From: an uncultured Planctomycetaceae bacterium
Lineage (GTDB): Bacteria > Planctomycetota > Planctomycetia > Pirellulales > Pirellulaceae
Length of the DNA stretch: 36,839 bases
NCBI GenBank assembly: GCA_903863885.1
Contig: CAIPEB010000448.1
Location: 1 to 36,839, forward strand
Direction: 5' to 3'
Position 1 is the first letter of the stretch. Every line of letters begins with the position of its first letter. Position numbers and translations under genes: made by a program. The notes under the pieces were generated by a model, which searched no databases, was not told the origin of the DNA, and saw only the letters and a list, made by a program, of their open reading frames with translations. Below, one piece after another: positions 20,618 through 30,100 of this stretch.

Positions 20618-23600
20618 TCATTGGGTGGAGGACGACGTGTGTGTCTGTGCTTCGACCTTCAGGATGACCACCGTGATATCGTCCTGCTGGGGGGCATCCT
20701 GTGCAAAGGCACGGGCGCAGCCGTACAGCGTCTCGACGATTTCGCGAGCCGGACAATGCCGATTGGCCCGCACGACGTCGATCGCCCGTTCAATCCCGTA
20801 GATGGTGCCCTGCGGCGATGTGGTCTCGGCGACGCCATCCGTCAGAAACAGAACCAGTTGGCCGGACACGAGGGTCCGCGGCGGTGCACTGGGGATGCAT
20901 CCGGGCTGGACACCCAGGGGCGTGCTGGTCGGGCCCAACTCCTCTACCTCATCCGCGGGACCGAGCAGGTAACACCTGTGCCCGGCGGCCGAAAAGACGA
21001 AGCTGCCGTCGCTCGGATCCAATTGCGCCAGGAAAAGCGTTACAAAACGGCCGTCAACGCCGTCCGAGATCAGGAAATCATTCAGACGCGTCGCGAGTTG
21101 GCTGACATCCAGACTCAGCGGCAGCAAGGCTCGCATATAGGCCCGTGTTTGCGACATGACCAGAGCCGGGCCGAGACCATGGCCGCTGACGTCCGCCAGC
21201 ACGACTCCCACGCGGCCGTCGGACATCGGAAAGTAGTCGAAATAGTCGCCGCCCGTCTCGTCCGCCGGATACGAGGCGCCGCCCAGATCATATCCGGTCA
21301 CCGCCGGCGGCGCGCTGGGAAAGAAACTCTGCTGGATGCTTCGCGCCAGACGCAGTTGTTCCTGCGTGGCCGCCAGTCTTCTTTCCGCCTGCAGCCGGAG
21401 ATAACGGGGAGTCGCGTCGCGCACGATGCCCGTGTAAAAGCATCGTTCACCCAACCGGGTTTCGCTGAGGGCCAGATCCAACGGGAAGATGGTCCCGTCC
21501 TTGCGCCGCCCGCGCACCTCAGCGCCGCTCCCCATGATCTTGGGCTGCCGGGTCTGTGAGTACCTGATCAGGTAGCCGTCGTGCTCTTCCCGCTCGGGGG
21601 ACGGCATCAGCAGCGACACATTCCGGCCGATCAGTTCTTCTCGCAGGTAACCGAAGAGCTTCTCCACCGCCGGATTGCAGGTCTCGATGGTCCCCCGCTC
21701 GTTGATCGTGATGATGCCATCCACGGCCGTCTCGACGATGGCCCGGATGCGGGCCTCGCTCTCCGCCAGTTGCCGCTCGGCTCGCTTGCGATCGGAGATA
21801 TCGCGCTGGATGCCGACGTAGCCGATCGCCTCGCCTGTGGCATCGCGGATCTGCGAGATCGTAGCCTCCGTGTCGTAAAGGCTGCCGTCCTTGCGTTTGT
21901 CAACGAACTCGCCGTACCAGGTTTCGCCGTCGGCGAGCGTCTGCCACAGCCGGCGGTAGAAGGCTCGGTTATGCTGTCCGCTCTGCAGCAGTCGAGGGTT
22001 GCGTCCCAATACCTCGGCAGGCGAGTACCCGGTGATCCGCTCAAAGGCCGGATTGACGTACTGGATCAGACCTGCGTCGTCGGTGATCAGAACGCTGTCT
22101 CCGATCGATTCCAGGGCCGCATCCAGACGCAGCCGCTCGCGCTCCTGAATCTGTCGTTGCTCGGTGATGTCGAGGAACGTCACGACGACGCGTGCCAACT
22201 CGCCGTCTGCACTGAATTCGGGCAGGGCATTGACCGACACCCAGCGGCGATCCCCGGCGCGAGGACGATTAATGCCGTGCACGAGATCCCGCAGCGGCTG
22301 CTTCGTTGCCAGAACGCGATTGACAGGATACTCGTCCGTCGGCAAGGGACTACCGTCCTCGCGCGCAAAGGACCACGCGGGATCGGTATAGTTCTTGCCC
22401 GGCATCTGAGTGGCGTCGACATCCAGCAGTTCCGCGGCCCGCTGGTTCGACAGCAGGATGCTCGTATCCGGAGCATGGACGACGACGCCGACGTGCAAGT
22501 GCTCGATCAGTTCACGATAGCTGAGTTCGCGTTCTCTGAGACTCTCTTCCGCCCGCTGGCGATCGGCAACTTCCTGACGCAGACCCGCATTGGCCGCCGT
22601 CAAGTTCTGGGTCCGAGCGCGGACGATCTGCTCCAACTCCTGATTGGCCAGCCGCAGGCGTTGCTCGGAAGCACGCCGCTGGGCGACCACGGCTGACACC
22701 GCCAATCCGGTCAGCGCGTACAGGTTCATAAACATCTGCAGATGGAACAGCGGCTGCTCTGCGGCCTCCTCGCGGAAGGGCCCTCGGCCCGTCCAGTGGC
22801 TGCCGATCGCGATGATCGAGAGGATCGCGGTGGCCAGCGTGACTTCCGTAAGTTCAAACCGCAGGCACAACCAGATCAGCAAGATCAAAGGGACGTACAA
22901 CAGATGATGGGCGGTTTGCCCGGAAAGCCAGCCGCCGACAATGGCCTGACTGATCAGGACCAGCAGGGCCGACAGGGCCGCCAATTCGACCCAGCGGGGA
23001 CCGCTCCAGGTGATGGGCTTCGGTTTCGCGTAGGCCAACGCCAACGGAACCAGGATCATCAGGCTGGCCACATCCCCCAGCCACCAAGTGCCCCAATTCG
23101 CCAGGGACTGGTGCCAGGTCATATCGCCGCCCATCGCCACACTGACTGTGCCCACCGTTGCCGCCACACGTGAAGACACGCAGGCCAGCAGCGTGAACAG
23201 AAAGACCTCTTCCACACGCCGAAACGGAGTCACTCCCTGAGGCAGCCAGCGGCGGCACAACCAGGCCGCCAGCAGCGCCTCGCAGGTGTTGCCGGTCGCC
23301 ATTACGGCCGCGGCGGTCAGGGATAGGACAGGCATTTTCTCCAACAAGTCGCCCGGCCACGTGCCGGTTGCTACGGCACTCCCACCGGCGCCGAAGCCGA
23401 CCAGCGCGTTCATTCCATTGGCCAGCAGAGCGCCCAGCCAGATCCCGGGCCATACGCGTGGGCCCAGCAGCAGTGCTGCGGCCACGGCAATCCCGGCGGC
23501 CGGCCAGACTGCGGTTGCAATCCGCGCCGGTTCGATGGCAAACGCCACCAGCCCGATCGCGGCAGCAACCAGGTAAGCCGCCGCTAACAGCGTGACCTGG

Positions 23601-23629
23601 AACAGGTAACGGACGATGGAATAGAGCAT
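20618..23629 (-). CDS. MASE1-PAS-PP2C (SpoIIE-type) membrane phosphatase
   Basis: The 1,003-residue protein starts with a MASE1-type membrane sensor (about 5-320, eight or more hydrophobic helices, e.g. VTLLAAAYLVAAAIGLVAF). Three PAS domains follow (about 365-490, 495-615, 620-745), and a SpoIIE/PP2C-family Ser/Thr phosphatase domain (about 790-990). Metal-site motifs are seen in DETGGDYFDYF, VVLADVSGHGLGPALVM, LFLTDGVAETT and DDITVVILKVE. It likely dephosphorylates a phosphoprotein such as the sigma factor, the neighbouring kinase or an anti-sigma antagonist. ATG 23629 lies 8 bases after the kinase stop and has AGGA (overlapping that TAG) 6 bases upstream, so translation is probably coupled. 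An in-frame start at 23779 would overlap the kinase end by 142 bases and is rejected. Confidence 0.93.
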   Translation of the reverse strand: MLYSIVRYLFQVTLLAAAYLVAAAIGLVAFAIEPARIATAVWPAAGIAVAAALLLGPRVWPGIWLGALLANGMNALVGFGAGGSAVATGTWPGDLLEKMPVLSLTAAAVMATGNTCEALLAAWLCRRWLPQGVTPFRRVEEVFLFTLLACVSSRVAATVGTVSVAMGGDMTWHQSLANWGTWWLGDVASLMILVPLALAYAKPKPITWSGPRWVELAALSALLVLISQAIVGGWLSGQTAHHLLYVPLILLIWLCLRFELTEVTLATAILSIIAIGSHWTGRGPFREEAAEQPLFHLQMFMNLYALTGLAVSAVVAQRRASEQRLRLANQELEQIVRARTQNLTAANAGLRQEVADRQRAEESLRERELSYRELIEHLHVGVVVHAPDTSILLSNQRAAELLDVDATQMPGKNYTDPAWSFAREDGSPLPTDEYPVNRVLATKQPLRDLVHGINRPRAGDRRWVSVNALPEFSADGELARVVVTFLDITEQRQIQERERLRLDAALESIGDSVLITDDAGLIQYVNPAFERITGYSPAEVLGRNPRLLQSGQHNRAFYRRLWQTLADGETWYGEFVDKRKDGSLYDTEATISQIRDATGEAIGYVGIQRDISDRKRAERQLAESEARIRAIVETAVDGIITINERGTIETCNPAVEKLFGYLREELIGRNVSLLMPSPEREEHDGYLIRYSQTRQPKIMGSGAEVRGRRKDGTIFPLDLALSETRLGERCFYTGIVRDATPRYLRLQAERRLAATQEQLRLARSIQQSFFPSAPPAVTGYDLGGASYPADETGGDYFDYFPMSDGRVGVVLADVSGHGLGPALVMSQTRAYMRALLPLSLDVSQLATRLNDFLISDGVDGRFVTLFLAQLDPSDGSFVFSAAGHRCYLLGPADEVEELGPTSTPLGVQPGCIPSAPPRTLVSGQLVLFLTDGVAETTSPQGTIYGIERAIDVVRANRHCPAREIVETLYGCARAFAQDAPQQDDITVVILKVEAQTHTSSSTQ

Positions 23630-23637
23630 GCGGTGTC

Positions 23638-25944
23638 CTAAGGCCCGGCAGGTATTGCCCGGAGTGTTGGTCTCCCTTTGACCGCGCAGGCGATACGGAA
23701 GCCGATCAGGTCGTTGCTGACGTCCGGCGGCACGAAGCCGCGGTTGGCCGATCGACCGAATGGGGCGGTATCTCTGCAACTGCCCCCGCGCATGACTCGC
23801 GTACCAGACGCTCCGCCGGTCGGATCAAGCCGCGGGCTGATCCTGTAGTAGTCCGCTTGATAGCCGTCGGAATTCCATTCCCAGACATTGCCCGGCATGT
23901 CGTGCAGTCCCCAGGCGTTGGCCCGCTTCTCTCCCACGGGGCGGACGAGTCCCTTGGAGTTCGCCACGTACCAGACATACGCGGCAAGCTGGTCCTCCCC
24001 GTCGCCATAGAAATAGGCTGTGTCCGTTCCTGCGCGACAGGCGTATTCCCATTGCGCCTCGGAGGGCAGAGTGTAGGCACGGCCCTCGCGCGCACCGAGC
24101 CACCGGCAAAAGGCCTGGGCATCGTTCCAAGTGACGCAAACGACCGGGTGGTTGTCAGTCTTTTCGTAACCCGGGTTCCTCCAATTCATCTCCGGGACCC
24201 GCCTGTGCCGCGCCTCCGCGGAAATCCAAACCAACGAGCCGCCCAGTTTTTCTGTCTCCGTCAAAAAGTCGGTGGCTTCGACAAAGGTCTTGAACTGCCC
24301 GACCGTCACTTCGTGCGAGCCGAGGAGGAAGGGTTGGCTGATTTCGACTTCGTGCCGCGGTCCTTCTTCCGGCTTGTGACCGGGTTCGTCATCGGGCGAT
24401 CCCATCGTGAATCGGCCCGGCGGTATCAATACCAGCTTCATCCCCAAGCTGTTCGTGGTCACGACCTCCACGCCGAGATATGCGGCCCAGGCCTTCTGCT
24501 GTTGCTTGCCCTGAGCGGGGGTGAAAGGTGCCACCGCCGGCGGCGGTCTATGCGCCCCTTTCGAATAATTGGAGTCGATCCGGGGTTTGCCCGCCGCGCC
24601 CTCGGTTTCGCCGCGGCGGAGCACGTGGGTGAGGCCCATCGATTCCGTCAGGATCAGCGCCAGGACGGGGAGCAACAGGATGGCCGCCGCCAGCCACTGG
24701 CGGCGGTTGGCGCCGATGGCGGGTTTCGGGCTGATGGCGGCGAGAAGGTCCAGCATGTCCCCTTGAGACTTGAGCTTCGCTTCACAAGCGGCCAGGAGGT
24801 CCGCCACCTCGCGGGCTGTTTGAAAACGCTCGTTCGGGTCTTTGGCGTGCAACCTTGCGATGATCTCGCACAGCCACTGCGGCGTTTCGGGAATGATCTC
24901 GCGAATCGGCCGGGGTTCGCCTTCGGCAACGCGTTTCATGACCGCCAGCGTGGACGAAGCTCGAAACGGAGGACGACCGCTGACCATCTGGTACAACACG
25001 CTCCCGAAACTGAACAGGTCGGCGCGTTGGTCGAGACGCTGCCCTTGGGCTTGCTCGGGGGCCATGTACATCGGCGTGCCGGCAATTATGCCGCTCTGCG
25101 TCAGGCTGGCGTCATCTGCGGCGCGTGCCAATCCGAAGTCGGTGATCTTGACCCGGTCCCGAATGCCGGTGTCCAGCAGCACATTGCCCGGCTTAATGTC
25201 GCGATGGATCAGTCCGATGGCATGGGCGGCGGCCAGCCCTTCCGCAATCTGCCTGCCCAAGTCGAGCACGGCACTCAAGTCAAGCGGCCCCACCTCGTCG
25301 AGCCGCTGCTGCAGCGTCTGGCCGGGAATGTACTCCATGACCAGATAGGGGAGCGGCTTCTCCTCGACCGCATAGACACTGACCACGTGCTCGTGGCGGA
25401 TGCGTGCGGAGGCCTGCGCCTCGCGCAAGAACCGCTTTCGGGCCGGCGAGGTAACCGCCAGCTCCGGCGCCATGACTTTGATCGCGACCACACGCTGAAG
25501 CTTGTCGTCAAATGCCTTGAGGACCGTGCCGAAGGCGCCTGTCCCCAGAACCTCCAGAATCTCGTAGTGCGACAGACGTCCAAGAGAGTCCGGCCGCGTG
25601 GACGGCTGCAAGTACCCGAGTGGGACTTCGTCATGCGGGGGCTCCCGGCGTACTCCGGCGGCATTCACTGAATTGGCGTCGGAAGTCGCCGAATCGCACG
25701 TTCCGTCGTCAGGCGATCCGTTGTCGAACACGTGCAACATGGCGGCGTCGCCGCGTAACTGATCCAGCAGTTGCTCCGCTGCCGGGACTTGCATGAACTC
25801 GCGGTGGCCCTCGTGCGACGCCAGCAACGCTTCAACACTGACCAGGAGTCCGTCGTCGCCCGCACACGCCGACTGCAAGAAAGTTCTCCGCGCCTCAGGA
25901 TCTTCGATCTCCAGAGCGGAAAGAAAGAGTTCTCGTTCGGTCAT
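23638..25944 (-). CDS. Membrane Ser/Thr protein kinase fused to a SUMF1/FGE-like domain
   Basis: The 768-residue protein opens with a helical region common in planctomycete kinases (MTERELFLSALEIEDPEAR). A Hanks-type kinase domain follows (127-392: glycine loop LGTGAFGTV, Lys156 in VAIKVM, Asp249 in HRDIKPGN, DFG at 269-271, GTPMYMAPEQ), then one membrane helix (about 417-435). An extracytoplasmic formylglycine-generating-enzyme/sulfatase-modifying-factor fold completes it (497-755: GMKLVLIPPGRFTMGS, NHPVVCVTWNDAQAFCRWL, LPSEAQWEYACRAGT, PGNVWEW, RGGSC). The expected catalytic cysteine pair around RGGS..CR/CRSA is replaced by CRDTAPFGRSANR, so it is likely a binding or sensing domain, not an active oxidase. 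It is second in the operon between the ECF sigma gene and the phosphatase. ATG 25944 was chosen over TTG 25968 because GAGG lies 8 bases upstream. Confidence 0.93.
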   Translation of the reverse strand: MTERELFLSALEIEDPEARRTFLQSACAGDDGLLVSVEALLASHEGHREFMQVPAAEQLLDQLRGDAAMLHVFDNGSPDDGTCDSATSDANSVNAAGVRREPPHDEVPLGYLQPSTRPDSLGRLSHYEILEVLGTGAFGTVLKAFDDKLQRVVAIKVMAPELAVTSPARKRFLREAQASARIRHEHVVSVYAVEEKPLPYLVMEYIPGQTLQQRLDEVGPLDLSAVLDLGRQIAEGLAAAHAIGLIHRDIKPGNVLLDTGIRDRVKITDFGLARAADDASLTQSGIIAGTPMYMAPEQAQGQRLDQRADLFSFGSVLYQMVSGRPPFRASSTLAVMKRVAEGEPRPIREIIPETPQWLCEIIARLHAKDPNERFQTAREVADLLAACEAKLKSQGDMLDLLAAISPKPAIGANRRQWLAAAILLLPVLALILTESMGLTHVLRRGETEGAAGKPRIDSNYSKGAHRPPPAVAPFTPAQGKQQQKAWAAYLGVEVVTTNSLGMKLVLIPPGRFTMGSPDDEPGHKPEEGPRHEVEISQPFLLGSHEVTVGQFKTFVEATDFLTETEKLGGSLVWISAEARHRRVPEMNWRNPGYEKTDNHPVVCVTWNDAQAFCRWLGAREGRAYTLPSEAQWEYACRAGTDTAYFYGDGEDQLAAYVWYVANSKGLVRPVGEKRANAWGLHDMPGNVWEWNSDGYQADYYRISPRLDPTGGASGTRVMRGGSCRDTAPFGRSANRGFVPPDVSNDLIGFRIACAVKGRPTLRAIPAGP

Positions 25945-26060
25945 GTGACGTGCCTCGGTCGTTTCCAAGCAAGTCGCGCAGGCGGAAAGGGCCAGATGAC
26001 GGCCTAACGGGGCGCTGTGAAGTAATGCGACTTTTCCTTCGTTCCTACGCCACGAAATGG

Positions 26061-26657
26061 CTATTTTTCCTCGCGCAGGCTCTCCGTTCCTGCCACCTCG
26101 CGATGCAGCCAGGCCCGTGCAAAGGCCCAGATGCGGTCTGCCGTGCGCGGGGAAATACCCATGATTTCGGCCGCTTTGGCGAGGGGAAGGCCCGCGAAGT
26201 ATCGCAGATGGACGAGTTCGGTGGCTTGCGAGTCAACGCTTTTCAGACGCTCCAGCGCCGCATCCAGGGCCAGCAGGTCCTCGTGCACATCCGGCAGCCC
26301 GGTCGGAATATCCTCAAATTCTCGGCGTATCCACTGGCCGCCGTGCTTGATGCGTCTTTTGCGGCGTGCGTTTTCCACGAGAATCCGCCGCATCGCTGTG
26401 CCCGCCGCGGCAAAGAAATGACCACGGCTGTCCCAGTGCGGCGCCTCCTCACCCCGCTCCCGCTGCGGTTCCGATACCAGGCGCAAAAAGGCCTCATGCA
26501 CCAGTGCGGTTGCCTGCAGCGTCTGACCGGGTTTTTCGTGTGCCAGCTTCGCCGCCGCCAGCTTCCGCAGTTCGTCATAAACCAGCGGCAGCAAATTGTC
26601 CGCCGCCGACGGATCGCCGGCCTGGATTTCCGACAGAATGCGGGTGACATCGGACAT
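26061..26657 (-). CDS. ECF sigma factor (Sigma70_ECF type)
   Basis: The 198-residue protein contains sigma region 2 (about 10-95: PLVYDELRKLAAAKL, TLQATALVHEAFLRL, HFFAAAGTAMRRILVENARRKRR) and region 4 (about 130-185: VDSQATELVHLRYFAGL, AAEIMGISPRTADRIWAFARAWLHRE). It fits the ECF subfamily common in planctomycetes and acidobacteria (PF07638 / TIGR02999 pattern). No anti-sigma gene lies beside it. Its neighbour 116 bases downstream is a Ser/Thr kinase, and in some ECF groups the kinase activates the sigma factor by phosphorylation (family knowledge, inferred here). It heads a three-gene minus-strand operon. No clear Shine-Dalgarno precedes ATG 26657. Confidence 0.93.
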   Translation of the reverse strand: MSDVTRILSEIQAGDPSAADNLLPLVYDELRKLAAAKLAHEKPGQTLQATALVHEAFLRLVSEPQRERGEEAPHWDSRGHFFAAAGTAMRRILVENARRKRRIKHGGQWIRREFEDIPTGLPDVHEDLLALDAALERLKSVDSQATELVHLRYFAGLPLAKAAEIMGISPRTADRIWAFARAWLHREVAGTESLREEK

Positions 26658-27113
26658 GGAGAGGAACTCGCCGTGGTTCGCGAATCGCCAGGATTATACC
26701 GTTTTCGATGCGGATGCGATAATTTCGTCTGGATGGGCAGAAGCGCAGGCGGGTAACCGTCCACGGGGGGGCCACGTAGCCGCGTCTCGGAGAGACGCGG
26801 CTACGCGGTTCGCCACTATCGAAAACCGGCCCACCCCGTGAACGGTTACCGCGGGCGGGAGTTCCCAGGCCAAGAAACGTCCGCACGGCTGCCGCAGGGC
26901 CTGAATTTCCGCGGAATTGCCGATAAGGCGGTGAGAACGGTGCAATTCCAGAAAATCTGCGTGACAAGTGCCCTCGTCTCGGCACTAGGATGTTGAGGTC
27001 GGTGGCAATACCGTTGATTCAGCGGTTGCGGCGCGGCCCGCGCGGCGAGCGGTCGCCGCTGCAGAGAACCGGTATACCGCTTGCGGCGCTGGCCGCTGCA
27101 GAAGGTGCAGTCC
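26658..27113. other. Divergent intergenic region with palindromic repeat copy C
   Basis: These 456 bases separate the sigma/kinase/phosphatase operon (-) from the giant kinase (+) and must hold both promoters. They contain repeat copy C (26752-26850). A GTGACA ... TAGGAT pair ahead of the + gene has 19-base spacing and was judged too weak to call. No gene was found. Confidence 0.6.
26752..26850. repeat. Palindromic dispersed repeat, copy C (complete, single hairpin)
   Basis: The outer arms are GGTAACCGTCCACGGGG and CCCCGTGAACGGTTACC. The centre is CCGCGTCTC-GGA-GAGACGCGG flanked by CGTAGC and GCTACG. The core TTCGCCACTATCGAAAACC is present on the right side only. It is shorter than copy B because the central hairpin occurs once. 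Short frames across copies B and C would encode the same peptide (GRFSIVANRVAASLRDA), which is a by-product of the repeat and not a gene. Confidence 0.8.
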
Positions 27114-30100
27114 ATGACACACCACTTCCCGGACGACGATCACGACAACGTCCCGCCGCCCGCCGGATCGACCTATGACCATCCCCAGGCGTCCGACGCT
27201 CAATTAGTCGAGATCCTGGATCAGTACCTGGCGGAACTGAAGACCGGAACGGCTCCTGGCCGAGACGAGCTGATTCAACGTCATCCGCAGTTGGCCGCGC
27301 GGCTGGAAGCCTGTCTGGCGGGGCTGGAGTTCATTCATCGCGCCGAGCGGGCCGGACCGGAGGCTCCGCAGCGTCTGGGGGATTTCCGGCTGCTGCGAGA
27401 AATCGGCCGGGGCGGCATGGGGGTGGTGTACGAAGCGGAGCAGATCTCTCTGGGCCGCCGCGTGGCAGTCAAAGTACTGCGGTTCGGCGCGGTTTCGGAT
27501 CCGGAAGCCCTGGACCGCTTCCGTCGCGAGGCCGAAACGGTGGCACGGTTGCACCACACGAACATCGTGCCCATTTTCTTCGTGGGCAGCGAAGCCGGCG
27601 TGAACTACTTCGTGATGCAGTTCATCGAAGGCCGCAGTCTGGCCGACGTGTTGGCGGCCCGCGCCGAATCGCTGGATGTGCGGACCGCGGTGGAGTGGGG
27701 CTTGCAGGCGGCGGAAGCCTTGGCCCACGCGCATCAACGCGACGTGATTCACCGCGATGTCAAACCGTCGAATCTGCTGCTGGACTCGGACGGCCACCTC
27801 TGGCTGACGGACTTCGGCCTCGCCAAGCGTTTGGACGACGTCACCTTGAGCATGACCGGAGCGCTGTTGGGAACGCCGCGCTACATGAGCCCGGAACAGG
27901 CATCTGCGGCCCGGCACCGGACCGACCACCGCACCGACCTCTACAGCCTGGGTGCGACGCTGTACGAGTTGCTCACGGGCCGGCCGGTGTTTGCGGCCGA
28001 CACACCGCATGAGGTCATCAACCAGATCCTGCACCAGGAACCGACGCCGCCGCAGCGTCTCCGTCCGGACCTGCCTCGCGACCTGGAGACGATCCTGTTG
28101 AAGTGCCTGGCCAAGGATCCGGAGCAGCGCTACCCGAATGCCCGGACGCTGGCCGATGACCTGCGGGAGGTGCTCGAGGGCCGGCCGATTCGGGCCCGGC
28201 GGGCAAGTGTCTTGGAACGCGGCGTTAAGTGGGTCCAAAGGCAAAGACGCAGCCTGACGCTGGCCGCAGTCTCCGCTTCGGCCGGCATCCTGCTTTTGCT
28301 CGGCGTCTTGGGCACCGGTTGGATGTACCGGCAGACGCGTCTCGGTTTCGTCGAATTCAGAACCTCCGGAGCAACGCTCGATGCCGAAATCCTGGACAAG
28401 GCAGACCGGCCGGTGCGGCGTCTGAAGATACCCCACGAGGATCCCATCGCGCTGCCGTGCGGCGAATATCAATTGCGTTTGTCGTCGCCGCGCTGTCTGA
28501 GCGCCAGATACCAGTTCGCGGTCGAACGCGGCATGGGTTGGCTGGGCGTTTTTTCGTCGTGGTTGTCGGCGCAGGATAGGGAACAGGTTCTCGACCGTTA
28601 CCGGGCGCGCGTGGTGTACCAGGTGGGACTGCGCGGCGGCGAATTGCTGGAGCCCCTGAACGTTGATACGGGTGCGGTCGGCGTGCTCGATCTGGGTGCG
28701 CATGCGGATGTGATCGTGTCCGGCATCTCGGCAGTGCGGCGGATCAACGGCCTCACCGGGAAAACGGTGTGGGAGTTCCCGCGGGCGTTCGGCGGGCCGG
28801 GAACCAGCAAAGAACGGTTCCGCGGCGAACACTGGCGCCAGTTGTTGCAGGACAACGAGATTCTGCTGGGAAGGCAGGCGGCCGCGCTGGTTCGCTCGGC
28901 CCCGGATGTAAATCAGGACGGCACCGCCGACATCGTCTGGGCGAGCCGTACTTCGTGTTCGCTGCTCGCGATGTCCGGCAAGGACGGCCGGTTGCTTTGG
29001 TGGCATCAGGCCCAACCGCCCGGCGCGGTGCCGGCGACCGCATCGAATGCTCGGCCCCGACAGACGTGGATACCCGTTGGAGACGGCTGGATCGACGGCG
29101 AGCCGCTGACGACGGACCTCGACGGCGATCAAGTCCCCGACTTCGTTGCCGCGATGACGGCCGTTTCTCCCGGGACGCCTGATGCGGGAGGACGACCGCC
29201 CGGCGCGGACTACTGGATCGAGGCCATGTCCGGGCGCAACGGTGAAACGCTGTGGCAATTCGCACTGGATCCCAGTTGGCTGAGCCGGGGGAAAGCCGAT
29301 ACGGGTACCGTGCACGGCGACTTCACGACAGCGCGCCAGAACCATGGCTTCGCAGTCCTGCGACACTATGCGCCGCAACTGGCCCGCGTCGACGGGCAGG
29401 AGGCGATTGTCGTGACTGCAGGCGTCAGACTGGCCCTGCTGCGGCCTCGCACGGGCGAACTGCTGGCTGGACCGTTTGATGCGGGCCGACGAGCGACAGC
29501 GGCTCCCGTGTTGACTGACGTCGATGGAGACGGCATTCCGGAGGCATTGTGGTGGGGATTGCAGGGCGCCCAGCGAGCCGCCGTTGCAGCCATCTCGCTG
29601 AAGAACGGCCAGTCGCTGTGGCAGGTGCCGCTCGATCTGGACCAGACCACGCTGCAGGGCGAGTCGCAGGGCCGCTGGCTGAGCGTGTGCGATTTGGACG
29701 GCGACAATGCGGACGAGATTCTGGTGAGCAGCGCGTTTGATCGTGGTGCGAACCGGAGCCAGCCGTGGGGGGAATTGTCTTGCCTGAACGGTTCCAACGG
29801 TTTCGCGCGTTGGTCGCGGCGTCTGCGGACCGCCGAAGGATGCCCCTGGCTCGATCGCTTCGTCGCCGGTCCGGATATAGACGGTGACGGACTGCGGGAT
29901 GTGTTCGTCGTCTCGTTCAGCAGCGACAGACGCACCGATCGGACATCGCTTGAAAACATGGTCTTGTGCGTCGACTCGCTGTCGGGGAAGGATGGCCGCA
30001 CGCTGTGGTCGTGGAACCAGCCGTTGAGCGTCAGTCGTCTGCTGCCCAACTGCCAACTGGGGCAGCCGGTATTTTGGACCCGCGGTTCGGACGGTTGGCC

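Noticed and set aside
23630-23779. Earlier start of the PP2C phosphatase
   Set aside because: It would overlap the kinase coding end by 142 bases; the ATG at 23629 has AGGA upstream and begins the membrane domain.
23857-25671. 604-codon open frame on the plus strand
   Set aside because: It is antisense to the SUMF1-fused kinase, without domain signatures.
20162-26850. CRISPR-like array from repeated palindromes
   Set aside because: Copies are kilobases apart with no regular spacers and no cas genes.
26694-26945. Short minus-strand peptide frame across repeat copy C
   Set aside because: The same peptide is encoded by repeat copy B, so it comes from the repeat and is not a conserved gene.
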